64,000 bases of DNA from Rhizobium sp. TH2 (GTDB taxonomy: Bacteria > Pseudomonadota > Alphaproteobacteria > Rhizobiales > Rhizobiaceae): assembly GCF_024707525.1 (NCBI RefSeq), contig NZ_CP062231.1, forward strand, positions 1,240,001 through 1,304,000, given 5' to 3'. The notes beneath the pieces were generated by a model. That model did not search any database and had not been told where the DNA came from. It worked only from the letters and a program-made list of their open reading frames with translations. Both the position numbers and the translations under genes were made by a program. Shown one piece after another: positions 36,769-45,662 of this stretch. Each line of letters begins with the position of its first letter. The first letter of the stretch is position 1.

Positions 36769-38601
36769 TCAGATCGCATGGTCACGGAACGATCGGTAGA
36801 GGAACTGGCTCACCAGCCATACCGCGAGCAGCACCAGGAAAGCGATGAAACTGTCCAGCCAGCGCAAGGGGTAGAGCGCGATCTCTGGGCGCGTGGGCGA
36901 GACGAAGGTCGCGAAATAGCGCTCCTGCTTCTGTGCCTCGGCGATCGAGGTTTCGAATGCGGCGAGTGCCGTTGTATAGGCCTGCGTCGCAAATCCCTGT
37001 TCCACCGTGAGTTCCTCGAACTTGTTGAGTACTTCGGCGACATTCTGCTTGACTGGATCGCCCGGCTTGGCGGGGTCTCTGGTCGTCGACGTGGTGGCGT
37101 CGAGCTGGCTTTGCAGTTCCGCGAGCTGACCCTCGAGCGAATCGATCGTCCGCTTCATTGCGCGCGCCTGTGGGGCGCTCTTGTCTACCTCCTTGAGCAG
37201 CGCGTTGAACCGCGTCTTGTTCGATGTGAGCTGCGATTGAACTGCCATGATCTGCTGGTTCAGCTGCGCGCCCACTGACTCGGGCGTCAGCACCTTCTCG
37301 ACTTCGCGCAGCTTTCGCACCTCGCCTTGCACCTTCCGCAGCCGCTCCTCGGAGCGATCCACCTGCTTGGAGGCAACCTGCATGACCTGCTGGCGATTGG
37401 CTTCGGAGAGTTCGTTGACCAGTCTCTCCGACACTTTGAGCACCGCATCGGCAATCGCCTTGGAATCCTCGGCGGTGAAGGCATAGATAAAGAGGGTGGT
37501 GTTGCCGGTCGTCGCGTTGAAGCTCACATCGGTCATGTCGCGCCAGTATTCGGTGAATTTCTCGAGCGGCATTGCCGGATCGACACGGTAGAGCCAGTCG
37601 ATGTGGTCGCGCGTGTAGAATTGCCTCAGGTCGATGCCGAGTTCCTGCTGCACGTCGCGAATGAGCTGCAGCGATTCGACGTAGCTCGCGACGATATAGG
37701 AATCGCCCGACTGCGCCGAGCCGCCACCGAGCATCGGCAGGCCAAGCGTGGCGATCGAGGACTGGCTTGCTCCGCGAACCGAGAACTGGGTCTCGACTTG
37801 ATACTGCGGGCTGGCGACGAAGAGATAGTAGAAGGTGGTCAGCGCGGCCGGGATCAACACCATGACGATGAAGGACAAAGCCGTCCACGGTATGGTCCAT
37901 TGCCGCGGCGGCTTGGTCTTCGGTTGCTGATCACGCTTGCGGACAGGCTTTTCGAACTCGTTGTCCAGCGCGCGGCCGGTGGTGGTCGCCGGCAGCGCTA
38001 CGGCTTTGCCCTTGGCCTCGCGGCGCAACATCCTGTTGGCGCGGCGGTCCTGCTTGTCCGCCTTGCCGGCGGGACGCTCCTTGTTGGCGGGGCGTTCCCT
38101 CTTGCCCGCCTTGTCCTCGGGCTTTGGCTGTCGCGCACGAATGGCGGGATCCTCGCCGATGTCGCGGAGTGCTGCTTCTTCCGCGCCTTCGAGCGGTGGC
38201 ACGGCTATGGTGGCTTGGGCCTGCTGGGGGCGCGGCTCCTGAACTGTCACGCGCGGTTCATTCACCGCCGCGCGCTGCTCGGGCGCCGCCATGCGCGGTT
38301 CATATGCGGCGGCACGCTGATCGTTGAACGTGGCGCGGGGATCGAAACTGGAGCGCGGTTCCGGCACGACCGGGCGCGCTTCCGGAATGACGGGCCGTGG
38401 CTCGGAGACCACAGGACGCGGCTCGACGAGAACCGGCCGTGGTTCGTTGAAAACGGCGCGCGGCTGGGCTTGATCGACAATTCCGTCGCGCTGAACCGCC
38501 GCAGGCGTCTCCCCGCTGTTGAGCGGCGGATCGCGGCGTACGGGTTCATTGTTCGAGGCGTCGTCGCCCGGGCGTCGTATCGGAGAGAAAGGAGCGTCCA
38601 A
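36769..38601 (-). CDS. kpsE: KpsE/RkpR-like capsule export protein with heptapeptide-repeat N-terminus
   Basis: This is a 610-residue polysaccharide co-polymerase-type protein. Membrane segments lie near residues 238-262 and 578-604, with a large periplasmic coiled-coil between them (about 400-540). The first 235 residues are cytoplasmic and disordered: residues 50-125 hold about eleven 7-residue repeats based on V-x-x-E-P-R-P, followed by a Lys/Arg-rich stretch. Typical KpsE proteins lack this extension. The start is TTG at 38601, with no better ATG before residue 104. It probably bridges KpsMT to the outer-membrane channel. Confidence 0.85.
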   Translation of the reverse strand: MDAPFSPIRRPGDDASNNEPVRRDPPLNSGETPAAVQRDGIVDQAQPRAVFNEPRPVLVEPRPVVSEPRPVIPEARPVVPEPRSSFDPRATFNDQRAAAYEPRMAAPEQRAAVNEPRVTVQEPRPQQAQATIAVPPLEGAEEAALRDIGEDPAIRARQPKPEDKAGKRERPANKERPAGKADKQDRRANRMLRREAKGKAVALPATTTGRALDNEFEKPVRKRDQQPKTKPPRQWTIPWTALSFIVMVLIPAALTTFYYLFVASPQYQVETQFSVRGASQSSIATLGLPMLGGGSAQSGDSYIVASYVESLQLIRDVQQELGIDLRQFYTRDHIDWLYRVDPAMPLEKFTEYWRDMTDVSFNATTGNTTLFIYAFTAEDSKAIADAVLKVSERLVNELSEANRQQVMQVASKQVDRSEERLRKVQGEVRKLREVEKVLTPESVGAQLNQQIMAVQSQLTSNKTRFNALLKEVDKSAPQARAMKRTIDSLEGQLAELQSQLDATTSTTRDPAKPGDPVKQNVAEVLNKFEELTVEQGFATQAYTTALAAFETSIAEAQKQERYFATFVSPTRPEIALYPLRWLDSFIAFLVLLAVWLVSQFLYRSFRDHAI

Positions 38602-38917
38602 TGTGAAATTCCGTCAAAACGGCCAGCCGTCCGCGACCCGCCACGCTAAGATTGTTTTCTTGGGCCTGGCGCAAGAAATAAACGGCGTAGAGTGATTTGC
38701 GCCCCTCTGCCGGCCGCCAATCTATTATATTTCCATTGTGCCAACAATATGATTTTCATTTCAGAAACGGTCACTTCGTTACCACGGGTGCAGCCTGTCG
38801 CACCGCAAGGACTACCCAGTCGCTTCTACCGATAATATCCGGCTTACCTGATGCGCGATTTGGTGTAGAGGATCGTTGGGCGCCTTTCGCGCCGCCATTT
38901 ACAGCAGCATAGCCGGC
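38602..38917. other. Divergent intergenic region, kpsE / glycosyltransferase
   Basis: This 316-base gap has an AT-rich core near 38715-38765 that could hold divergent promoters. No gene, tRNA or repeat is seen. Confidence 0.4.
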
Positions 38918-40363
38918 ATGGAAAACACGGACAAAATCGCACTCATCATTCCATTGCGGCTGACCGGCGCCACCTATGAGGCCGCGGCGCGGCTCGGGCG
39001 CATCTGCGCCAACGTGCCACGCGACCTGTTCGATATCGTCATCTCCGACTACGGCACGCCGCCCGAACATCGCGGCCCGATCGACGCACTTGCCGCCGAA
39101 GGCATCAGGATCGTCACGCATCCGTCGCCGCATCGGCTGTTCTCCATCGGCCAGGCGCGCGATTTCGGCGTGCAGATGAGCCAGTCGCCGGTCATCATCT
39201 TCAACGATATCGATTTTCTCGGCACGGGGGATATGTATCGCGCGATCCACGCCGAAGCGGCGCGACGCGGGCTGTCCCGCAATCTCTTTGATTTCTTCTG
39301 CGTGCCGGTGCTCTTCCTCACCGAGGAAGGCACGAGGGCGTGGCTCGAGGCATCCGGCGATGCGAGGCCCTTCGCCGGTTCGCGCGATGTCGATTCGCTT
39401 GAAGCGGCCAAGTCGGAGATCCAGTCGGTCGCCTATGGAAGCTCCGCCATGGTGGTCAATCGCCATCATTATCTGTCGCTCGGCGGCCATGATCCGCGCT
39501 TCTCGGGCCATGGCGCGGAGGATTACGACCTGCTGCACCGGCTCGCCACGATCGCGCCGAAAGGGCCGCGCCCGCGCGATTATTTCAACGATTACAAGGA
39601 CAACGGCGTCAGGCATTACTGGGGGTTCCGGCCGTTCTTTGCGCTTTATGGCCTCGATCTATTGGCTTCCGGCATCCATCTCGTGCATCTCTGGCATCCG
39701 CGCCGCCAGGAGAAGGGCTATTTCCGGCCGGGCCGCAATTTCAGGCTCCTGAAGCGCGTCATGAAGCAGTTCGACCGAACCGGGGGTCAACCGCTGCCGC
39801 TGGCCGATCTCGCTTCGGGGCAGGGGCGCTGGAGCGTGCTCTACCGCAATGGCGCCGATCTCGACCTGCTGCGCCAACTCCTGCCGCTCTCCGGTGGCTA
39901 TGAGCTGATCAAGGTGGGCTCTTTCAAGGCCGGCCTGCGCTTCATCCCGGCAATGTCCACGGCCGGAACGCGTCTCGTGGTCGCAACGCCGGGTGTCTCA
40001 GGCGATGCCGCGGCCTTTGCTGCCGCTCTGCCTGACGGGCTGCGCCTGCTACGCGCGCTTGCGCCATCGGCGGGCGACGGCGAGATCGGCTTCCTGCTGC
40101 TGCCGGATCGGTCGGATGCGGTGGTGGCCACGCCTCGCACTGTTCAGGCGCCGTCGGGTAAACCGGTTTTTACGTGGTGGCCTGAGCTTGCCCTTCCCGG
40201 CGGCCTGCCGGCTTTGTCGAGCGGTACGATACCCACACCGGTGCCTGTCGGCGACCCGCTCTATGCGAGTTTCGGAGATATGCAGGCGCGGGCAAACCGG
40301 CCGGCGCGTAAGAAGAAGTCGCCGCTGCTGGTGCGGCTGAAGCGGTGGTTCACCGGTTATTGA
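38918..40363 (+). CDS. Glycosyltransferase, GT2 / galactosyltransferase-like
   Basis: This is a 481-residue protein. The first 250 residues are a GT-A glycosyltransferase: IALIIPLRLTGATYEAA opens the Rossmann fold, IIFNDIDFLG holds the metal-binding aspartates, and LGGHDPRFSGHGAEDYDLL is the C-terminal block of the galactosyltransferase family. Residues from about 280 on form an additional domain I do not recognise. It should add a sugar to the exported polysaccharide. Divergent from kpsE. Confidence 0.8.
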   Translation: MENTDKIALIIPLRLTGATYEAAARLGRICANVPRDLFDIVISDYGTPPEHRGPIDALAAEGIRIVTHPSPHRLFSIGQARDFGVQMSQSPVIIFNDIDFLGTGDMYRAIHAEAARRGLSRNLFDFFCVPVLFLTEEGTRAWLEASGDARPFAGSRDVDSLEAAKSEIQSVAYGSSAMVVNRHHYLSLGGHDPRFSGHGAEDYDLLHRLATIAPKGPRPRDYFNDYKDNGVRHYWGFRPFFALYGLDLLASGIHLVHLWHPRRQEKGYFRPGRNFRLLKRVMKQFDRTGGQPLPLADLASGQGRWSVLYRNGADLDLLRQLLPLSGGYELIKVGSFKAGLRFIPAMSTAGTRLVVATPGVSGDAAAFAAALPDGLRLLRALAPSAGDGEIGFLLLPDRSDAVVATPRTVQAPSGKPVFTWWPELALPGGLPALSSGTIPTPVPVGDPLYASFGDMQARANRPARKKKSPLLVRLKRWFTGY

Positions 40364-40456
40364 GGTCCGCCGACTCGCCCGGCTTGCCATCGTGGGGCCG
40401 GCGTATTAATCGGAGTGCCGGATTTTCTGCCCATCGGGCTTATGACAGGTCGTTCA

Positions 40457-41317
40457 ATGCCGCGAATTCTCTTGCATATCGGTGCCCACAAGACCGCCAC
40501 CTCCTACATGCAGAAGAAGCTCGCGCTCAATGTCGATCTCCTTGCCCGGCGCGGCTTTCACTACGATCCGCTCGAAACCTTCCGCAAGGGCTTCACGCTG
40601 CTCCTCAACGAAGAGACGACGCGCGAGAACGACTATGTGAAGCTTTTGAACGGCAAGGCCAAGTCGATGTCGCTCCTCATATCCGAGGAGAACATCATGG
40701 GTGTGCCCGGCGATCTTCCGCGTGAGCACAAATATTATATAAGGGCACGGCAGCGCCTTGCCCGCACGGCCGAACTGTTCCACACGGCCACGCCGGAAAT
40801 CTTCCTGTCGCTTCGGGAATATGCGGGTTTCGCGGTCTCCATGTACAGCGAGTATATCAGGCACCAGAAATATCTGCCGTTCGCCGAGTACCGGGCGATC
40901 TTCGAGGCGTCCAATTTCAGCTGGCTGTCGGTGATCGACGACATCTATGCGGCGGTGCCCGGCGCCAAGCTCACGCTCTGGGATTTCGCCGACTTCCGCA
41001 ACTTTGAAAAACAAGTCTTCCAGTCGATGCTCGGCTTCGATCCCGATATCTTCGAAAATCCGGTTGGCCCGGTGCGGGAGTCGTTTTCCGAAGTCGCCAT
41101 CAGGGCTATCGAAGTGCTCAGCGGCGCGCTCAAGCATGACGAGGTGAAGAAACTGGTCAATCCGATCGCGCGCAACCTGCCGAAGGGCGATCAGTATCCA
41201 GCCTTTGATCCCATGGATGCGGAGGCGAAGGCGAGCCTCAAGGCGCGGTACAAAGCCGATCTCGCCGCGATCGCCGCGAAATATCCGGCCGTCACCTTTA
41301 TCGGCAACCGGCCGTAA
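40457..41317 (+). CDS. Sulfotransferase-family protein (2 of 7)
   Basis: This is a 286-residue protein. MPRILLHIGAHKTATSYMQ at the N-terminus is the PAPS-loop form seen in bacterial sulfotransferase-like proteins, close to the start of the protein at 47746. LISEENIMG and a middle helical segment with FLSLREYAGFAVSMY (3'-phosphate block) follow. The ATG at 40457 follows AGGTCG; 40442 is an alternative. Acceptor unknown. It stands tail to tail with the sulfotransferase gene at 41325. Confidence 0.75.
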   Translation: MPRILLHIGAHKTATSYMQKKLALNVDLLARRGFHYDPLETFRKGFTLLLNEETTRENDYVKLLNGKAKSMSLLISEENIMGVPGDLPREHKYYIRARQRLARTAELFHTATPEIFLSLREYAGFAVSMYSEYIRHQKYLPFAEYRAIFEASNFSWLSVIDDIYAAVPGAKLTLWDFADFRNFEKQVFQSMLGFDPDIFENPVGPVRESFSEVAIRAIEVLSGALKHDEVKKLVNPIARNLPKGDQYPAFDPMDAEAKASLKARYKADLAAIAAKYPAVTFIGNRP

Positions 41318-41324
41318 CTGCTGC

Positions 41325-42026
41325 TCAGTCGGTAACCACGGAATCTTCGCCGGTATCCGCATCGCCCGCGGCGCGGAAACGCGGCTCGATCTTGCCGTCT
41401 CGCGTCAAACTTCCATGCAGGTCGAAGGCGAATTGCCACGCCGTCTTCAGCCGCTCGCGCGTTTCATCCGACAGCGTTATGTCGCCGACCGGCGAGACGT
41501 TCATAAGCTTCAGATCGACCGGGCGCTTGCTGCGCTCCTCGATCATCTCGTGCAGGCCCGAGAGATCCTCATAGGGAAAAATGTGGTCGCAACCGATGCC
41601 GCCATCGGTCTTGAGTGCCACGCCATACGGGCTACCGAGGCCGGCATAGGTTGCGCGCTCGCCTTTCGGCTTCAGCACCTCCTGTACGAACGCGTCGAAG
41701 GTGACGTTGCCGGTGTAGTTTCCACGCCGCTTCTTGTTGTTTGCTTCCTTGAGCTTTTCACGCGTCCGGTAGCGATACCAGCTTCCAAGCCAGTCGATCG
41801 GCTCCCGCATGACCGACACGACCTCGTATTCCGAACGTTCGAGACCGGTCTGGGCCTGCAGCCACGGCGCCACGTGGGTCATGAACTTGTGGTAGGGCAT
41901 GTGCTTCAGCGACGGCGGATTGTTGACCGCGATCGATGCCCGGGGCGACAGCGCGTGATCGAGTGCCGTCGTGCCGGTCTTCGGCTGGCTCAGGATAACG
42001 AGCCGGGCGGGATAGAGGAAAATCAT
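41325..42026 (-). CDS. Sulfotransferase-family protein (3 of 7)
   Basis: This is a 233-residue protein. ARLVILSQPKTGTTALDHAL is the PAPS-loop and SVMREPIDWLGSWYRYR the 3'-phosphate block, both near positions typical of sulfotransferases. A basic segment KEANNKKRRGNYTG follows and may contact a polyanionic acceptor. The start at 42026 overlaps the stop of the upstream gene by 4 bases (ATGA), so they are translated together. Confidence 0.8.
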   Translation of the reverse strand: MIFLYPARLVILSQPKTGTTALDHALSPRASIAVNNPPSLKHMPYHKFMTHVAPWLQAQTGLERSEYEVVSVMREPIDWLGSWYRYRTREKLKEANNKKRRGNYTGNVTFDAFVQEVLKPKGERATYAGLGSPYGVALKTDGGIGCDHIFPYEDLSGLHEMIEERSKRPVDLKLMNVSPVGDITLSDETRERLKTAWQFAFDLHGSLTRDGKIEPRFRAAGDADTGEDSVVTD

Positions 42027-42736
42027 TGCGCGGATGCCTTTTCGGCCGCTTCGGCTCGGCGCAGCGGGAGCAGCTCCTCGCGGCGCTTCGCGCACCATCT
42101 GTAGATGTTGTAATCGTCGGTGTAATAATTCTCGATGTTTCTGCGCCCAAGCTCGGAAACCGTCTTCTCGAAAGTATCCGGCGTCCTGTGCGCGCCATAG
42201 TCGTCGGTCGGTAGTTCCAGATCATCGGGCACGCCGAGCAATTGGCGCAGCAAACCGAAATCGCTATCGAAACTCTCGGTTGCGCCGATGAAATAAATCC
42301 TGTCCTTCTCCTGTTCGAGCAGTTCGACGGATCCGAGATAATGCCCATAGTTGCGCCGGAGATGTTTGATGCCGGCCATGGCATCCTCGGCGTGCTGGCG
42401 AAGTTCGGCATCCCCGGCACTCAAGCCTTCCGCGAGCTGGTTCGGAGTCTTGAAAAGCTCGAAGGCGATCTCTTCGCGCGCATTCCAGTCATTGCCGTGG
42501 CGGGGAAAGCCTTTTCGCAGCCGGCTGTTGAAGGCGGAGATATAGCGCGAGACCGGTTCGCGAACGAAGAAGATAACGTTGCCGGTCATGTTCGCGTCGG
42601 CGACATCCTGCATGCTCACTCTATGGCCGTAGAGGGCTACCGGCCCGCCACCGCCACGCTCCTTGTGAGCCTTGAGTACGGTCTTGGCGGCGGTGCCGCC
42701 CGTCTTGCCGATATGGAGCAACCCGAATTTGTCCAT
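42023..42736 (-). CDS. Sulfotransferase-family protein (4 of 7)
   Basis: This is a 237-residue protein. FGLLHIGKTGGTAAKTVL is a sulfotransferase-2-type PAPS loop, and VIFFVREPVSRYISAFNSR is the 3'-phosphate block. The carbohydrate-type pattern resembles heparan and chondroitin sulfotransferase relatives more than the cytosolic enzymes. The start is placed at 42736; an upstream extension lacks similarity. Coupled to the gene at 41325. Confidence 0.82.
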   Translation of the reverse strand: MDKFGLLHIGKTGGTAAKTVLKAHKERGGGGPVALYGHRVSMQDVADANMTGNVIFFVREPVSRYISAFNSRLRKGFPRHGNDWNAREEIAFELFKTPNQLAEGLSAGDAELRQHAEDAMAGIKHLRRNYGHYLGSVELLEQEKDRIYFIGATESFDSDFGLLRQLLGVPDDLELPTDDYGAHRTPDTFEKTVSELGRRNIENYYTDDYNIYRWCAKRREELLPLRRAEAAEKASAQ

Positions 42737-42785
42737 GCTACCAGCCTGAACATTTTTTTGCCGAACTCTGGCACGATCGCCGGTT

Positions 42786-43628
42786 CTATCGCGTCGCATC
42801 GTAAAATCCCTGGCCGAAAGCCTCGATGAGATAGGCCTGCTGCGGTTTGACCATCTCCTCCACTTCGTTGCGCACCCATTGAGGTATCTCGACATCCTTG
42901 GTCTTGTGTACCTGCTCCGTCATGGAATCGTAATTTTCGAAGCGCTCGGCGCCGATGAAGTCCTCGACGTCGCGCAGGAAGCCGGCGGGATCATGCTTGA
43001 CCCTGCCGAAGGGCAGGATCAGCAACCGGTCGGACCCGAAGAAGGATTGCCAGAGCGGGATCGCCGACTGGTAGGTGCCGCGGGGATTTTGCTTGAGCCT
43101 GTCGATGAAAAACTCCCAGTCTTCTCTGGTCTCCGGCGTCTTGCCCACCATGGTGATCGCCATCCTGATCTGTGACAGGCTGCGTGAAAGCGGTTCCCGG
43201 ATGCTCAGTATGAACTTGGTCATCGGCAGCATGTCACGGATCTTTGGCAGCGCATCCAGGGCGTGGTCGAGATAGGAGGGCGTGATTTCGCCGGATACCC
43301 GGCCGACAGCATCGGGATGGGCGAAGATAGACCGGTACCATTCGTCGGACAGGATATTGTCGCCGGCGAGACTCCGGAGAAATGCCGCCTTTGCCCCATT
43401 GTCTCCAGCCGACCCTCTTTGCCTGTTGGAATTCTCGAGGCGATCCGCGGCCTTGTCCAGATGCCGTGCGCGTCGCCGTTTCTGGTCCTCCGTCGCGTTC
43501 AGCTTATCGAAGAAGTGCACTTCCTTGAGCGGTGGCAGCCAGATGGACGGGTTCTGGGCCAGCATCTGGTACAGCCATGTCGTGCCCGCCTTGTGCGTTC
43601 CGATGCCAATGAAACCCGGCAATGTCAT
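42786..43628 (-). CDS. Sulfotransferase-family protein (5 of 7)
   Basis: This is a 280-residue protein with the best canonical sulfotransferase motifs in the region: FIGIGTHKAGTTWLYQMLA (5'-phosphosulfate loop), LKEVHFFDK, and ILSIREPLSRSLSQ (3'-phosphate block). The latter and a C-terminal FGRVKHDPAGFLRDVEDF match N-deacetylase/N-sulfotransferase- and GlcNAc-sulfotransferase-like enzymes. It probably sulfates a sugar residue; the acceptor is unknown. Confidence 0.88.
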   Translation of the reverse strand: MTLPGFIGIGTHKAGTTWLYQMLAQNPSIWLPPLKEVHFFDKLNATEDQKRRRARHLDKAADRLENSNRQRGSAGDNGAKAAFLRSLAGDNILSDEWYRSIFAHPDAVGRVSGEITPSYLDHALDALPKIRDMLPMTKFILSIREPLSRSLSQIRMAITMVGKTPETREDWEFFIDRLKQNPRGTYQSAIPLWQSFFGSDRLLILPFGRVKHDPAGFLRDVEDFIGAERFENYDSMTEQVHKTKDVEIPQWVRNEVEEMVKPQQAYLIEAFGQGFYDATR

Positions 43629-43680
43629 ATCGTCTTCCTCAATCCAAGCTCGCGATCCATACAAGAGCGCCGCTTATTCC

Positions 43681-44652
43681 TCACTTGTGTTCTCCAGACA
43701 AGGCATTAATCGCGATCCGCATCAGGTCGTCGAAACTGCCCCTGGCCGCCAGCGAGCCTTCGACATAGAGGTCTTTATCATCGGGCGGGTCCTCGAGAAA
43801 CAGCGCGTCGCGACCGAACCAGTGCCGAGCCGTCGCCCGGTTGGATGCGTCGAAGCGATCGAGCACGCCTTGCCGTTCGGTTGCCGTGTAGAGCGTCCTG
43901 GCTTTGCAATCCGCCGATTTTGCGACCTCCTGCAGAAAGCCGATGATCGCCACTCGCTCCGGATTCGGGATGTCGTACATTCCGGCGCGGCGCACATATT
44001 CCAGCGTCTCGGTGGGCAGGCTGTCGTTCTGTGCCGATGCGTCGAATTTCAGCGCCTTGGGATCGATCCCGACATGGGTCAGGAAGTCGCCGATCGCATC
44101 CTCGACCTGACCCTTCTCGATGATCAGCACCATCACCTTCTCGCGGCCGAGCGCCTTTTCCCAGAGGCCCAGCATGCGCTCGAAATCGAGCCAATGGAAT
44201 TCATCGAGACAGCCGAGAAACTCCTTCGGCGTCATCACGGAGTGCTTGCGCGAAAACGGCCACTTGATGTGCTGGTTATACCAGCTCATCAGCCAGTGGT
44301 CCTGCCGCCTGAGATAGACGATCGCATCGACGTCGTAGATTTCCTTCAGCGGCGTGAGCCAATCGAGATTCTGGTGGATGCAGAAATCCTCGCCCGAGAG
44401 GATGATATGCCCGGCATCCGCATAGGGCTCCAACTTCTTGACCAGTTCCTTGCCCGTCATTTTACCGCGATGGAGATCCCAGGCGATATCCTGGTGGTTG
44501 GTGCCCTTGAACGGATAGCACTTGCCGAGTTTCGAGAGCCGGTCGCGATTGGCCGCCAGCCCGCGCTGCAATCCGGTCGTTCCCGTGCGGTGAATGCCGA
44601 TATGCAGCGTCAGCCTGGTGCCGGTCTTCGCGCGCTTGATCTTCCAGAACAT
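43681..44652 (-). CDS. Sulfotransferase-family protein (6 of 7)
   Basis: This is a 323-residue protein. LTLHIGIHRTGTTGLQRGL is the P-loop region, IILSGEDFC and AIVYLRRQDHWLMSWYNQH are the later blocks, the last carrying the arginine/serine of the 3'-phosphate site. The C-terminal 100 residues contain no recognised domain. The ATG at 44652 follows ACGGAACGG. It lies 52 bases upstream of the previous gene's start on the same strand and 14 bases after the glycosyltransferase stop. Confidence 0.78.
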   Translation of the reverse strand: MFWKIKRAKTGTRLTLHIGIHRTGTTGLQRGLAANRDRLSKLGKCYPFKGTNHQDIAWDLHRGKMTGKELVKKLEPYADAGHIILSGEDFCIHQNLDWLTPLKEIYDVDAIVYLRRQDHWLMSWYNQHIKWPFSRKHSVMTPKEFLGCLDEFHWLDFERMLGLWEKALGREKVMVLIIEKGQVEDAIGDFLTHVGIDPKALKFDASAQNDSLPTETLEYVRRAGMYDIPNPERVAIIGFLQEVAKSADCKARTLYTATERQGVLDRFDASNRATARHWFGRDALFLEDPPDDKDLYVEGSLAARGSFDDLMRIAINALSGEHK

Positions 44653-44666
44653 CGTACCGTTCCGTT

Positions 44667-45662
44667 CTAGAGCCAGTTGGCGCGGCACATCAGGCCGAGC
44701 CGGATCAGTTGCTCGGTCGATTCATAGCGGACGCTGACGCCTTCCTCGTAGAGATTCTCGCGATTCTCCTTGGCATAGCGCTCATATTCGGTGCCGCCGT
44801 AATAGTGTTCCTTACGCTGCATCTCCTCGGCGGCCTTGTCCTTCAGGCTGGCGAAGAACTTGAAGTGGAACAGCGCGCCGGTGGGAGTCGGATTGAAGCG
44901 GTCCTGCACCCGCATCAGCCGCATCGGCTTGATATCGTGCATCGAACTGACATAACGGAAATTCCACTGCCACCAGACGACCGGGATCTTGTTGAGGGCC
45001 GGCGACTTCAGCGGATCGCGCCTGTTATGCACCCGCATGCGCGGGCCGCCCCGCGTGAATGTCGGCATGGCGTGCGTCGAGATCTGCGGATATCCGTCCC
45101 GGTCGAAGAAGGGCGCGACATCCCACGGGTTGTCACCCTGTCGATAGATGGTCTCGGCAAGCGGCTTGTCGCTATATGCGTCCAGCATCACGACATGGAA
45201 GGCCTCGCGCTTTTCCATCTTCATGTATTCGCCGAGTTCCTTGAGGCTCCGCGTCTCCATGCAGGGATAGACGAGGAATTCATCCGGATCGACGGTGACG
45301 CAGAGATGGCCGGTGCCGTATTTCCGCAGCAGGAAATTGCACCATTCCATGCCGAAGTTCGCCGCTTTGTAGCCCGCCTTGGTGTGCCACACGGAAATAT
45401 CGGGTTGCTGCCGCGCCCAATCCATGAAGCCGTCATCGGAATTGTTGTCGATGATGAGGAAGTGGTTGACGCCGAGCTTGCGGTAGTAATCGACGAAATA
45501 AGGCAGCCGGAACAGCTCGTTGCGCAGGCACATGAAGAGCAGCACGTCGCTCTTCTTCATCGCCTTGGTGTTGTCGACCTTGAGCTTCAGCTGCTTGCCG
45601 AAGCGGCGCATCCGCATGTGATGCGACACCTGGTTCAGGAACATGTTGAAGTTGAGATTCAA
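44667..45662 (-). CDS. Glycosyltransferase family 2-like protein
   Basis: This is a 331-residue GT-A-type glycosyltransferase (Glyco_tranf_2_4 type). LLFMCLRNELFRLPYFVDYY, then FLIIDNNSDDGF and CVTVDPDEFLVYP (metal-binding Asp-x-Asp) are visible. The most likely start is TTG at 45662, overlapping the upstream stop (TTGA) with GGGGG upstream; the first ATG is at 45644. It probably builds the glycan backbone or side chain of the same polysaccharide. Confidence 0.8.
   Translation of the reverse strand: MNLNFNMFLNQVSHHMRMRRFGKQLKLKVDNTKAMKKSDVLLFMCLRNELFRLPYFVDYYRKLGVNHFLIIDNNSDDGFMDWARQQPDISVWHTKAGYKAANFGMEWCNFLLRKYGTGHLCVTVDPDEFLVYPCMETRSLKELGEYMKMEKREAFHVVMLDAYSDKPLAETIYRQGDNPWDVAPFFDRDGYPQISTHAMPTFTRGGPRMRVHNRRDPLKSPALNKIPVVWWQWNFRYVSSMHDIKPMRLMRVQDRFNPTPTGALFHFKFFASLKDKAAEEMQRKEHYYGGTEYERYAKENRENLYEEGVSVRYESTEQLIRLGLMCRANWL

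Noticed and set aside
38918..40363. Bacterial chondroitin synthase
   Set aside because: The galactosyltransferase C-terminal block is only a family-level match; a second catalytic domain and the synthase motifs are not seen, so a glycosaminoglycan product is not supported.
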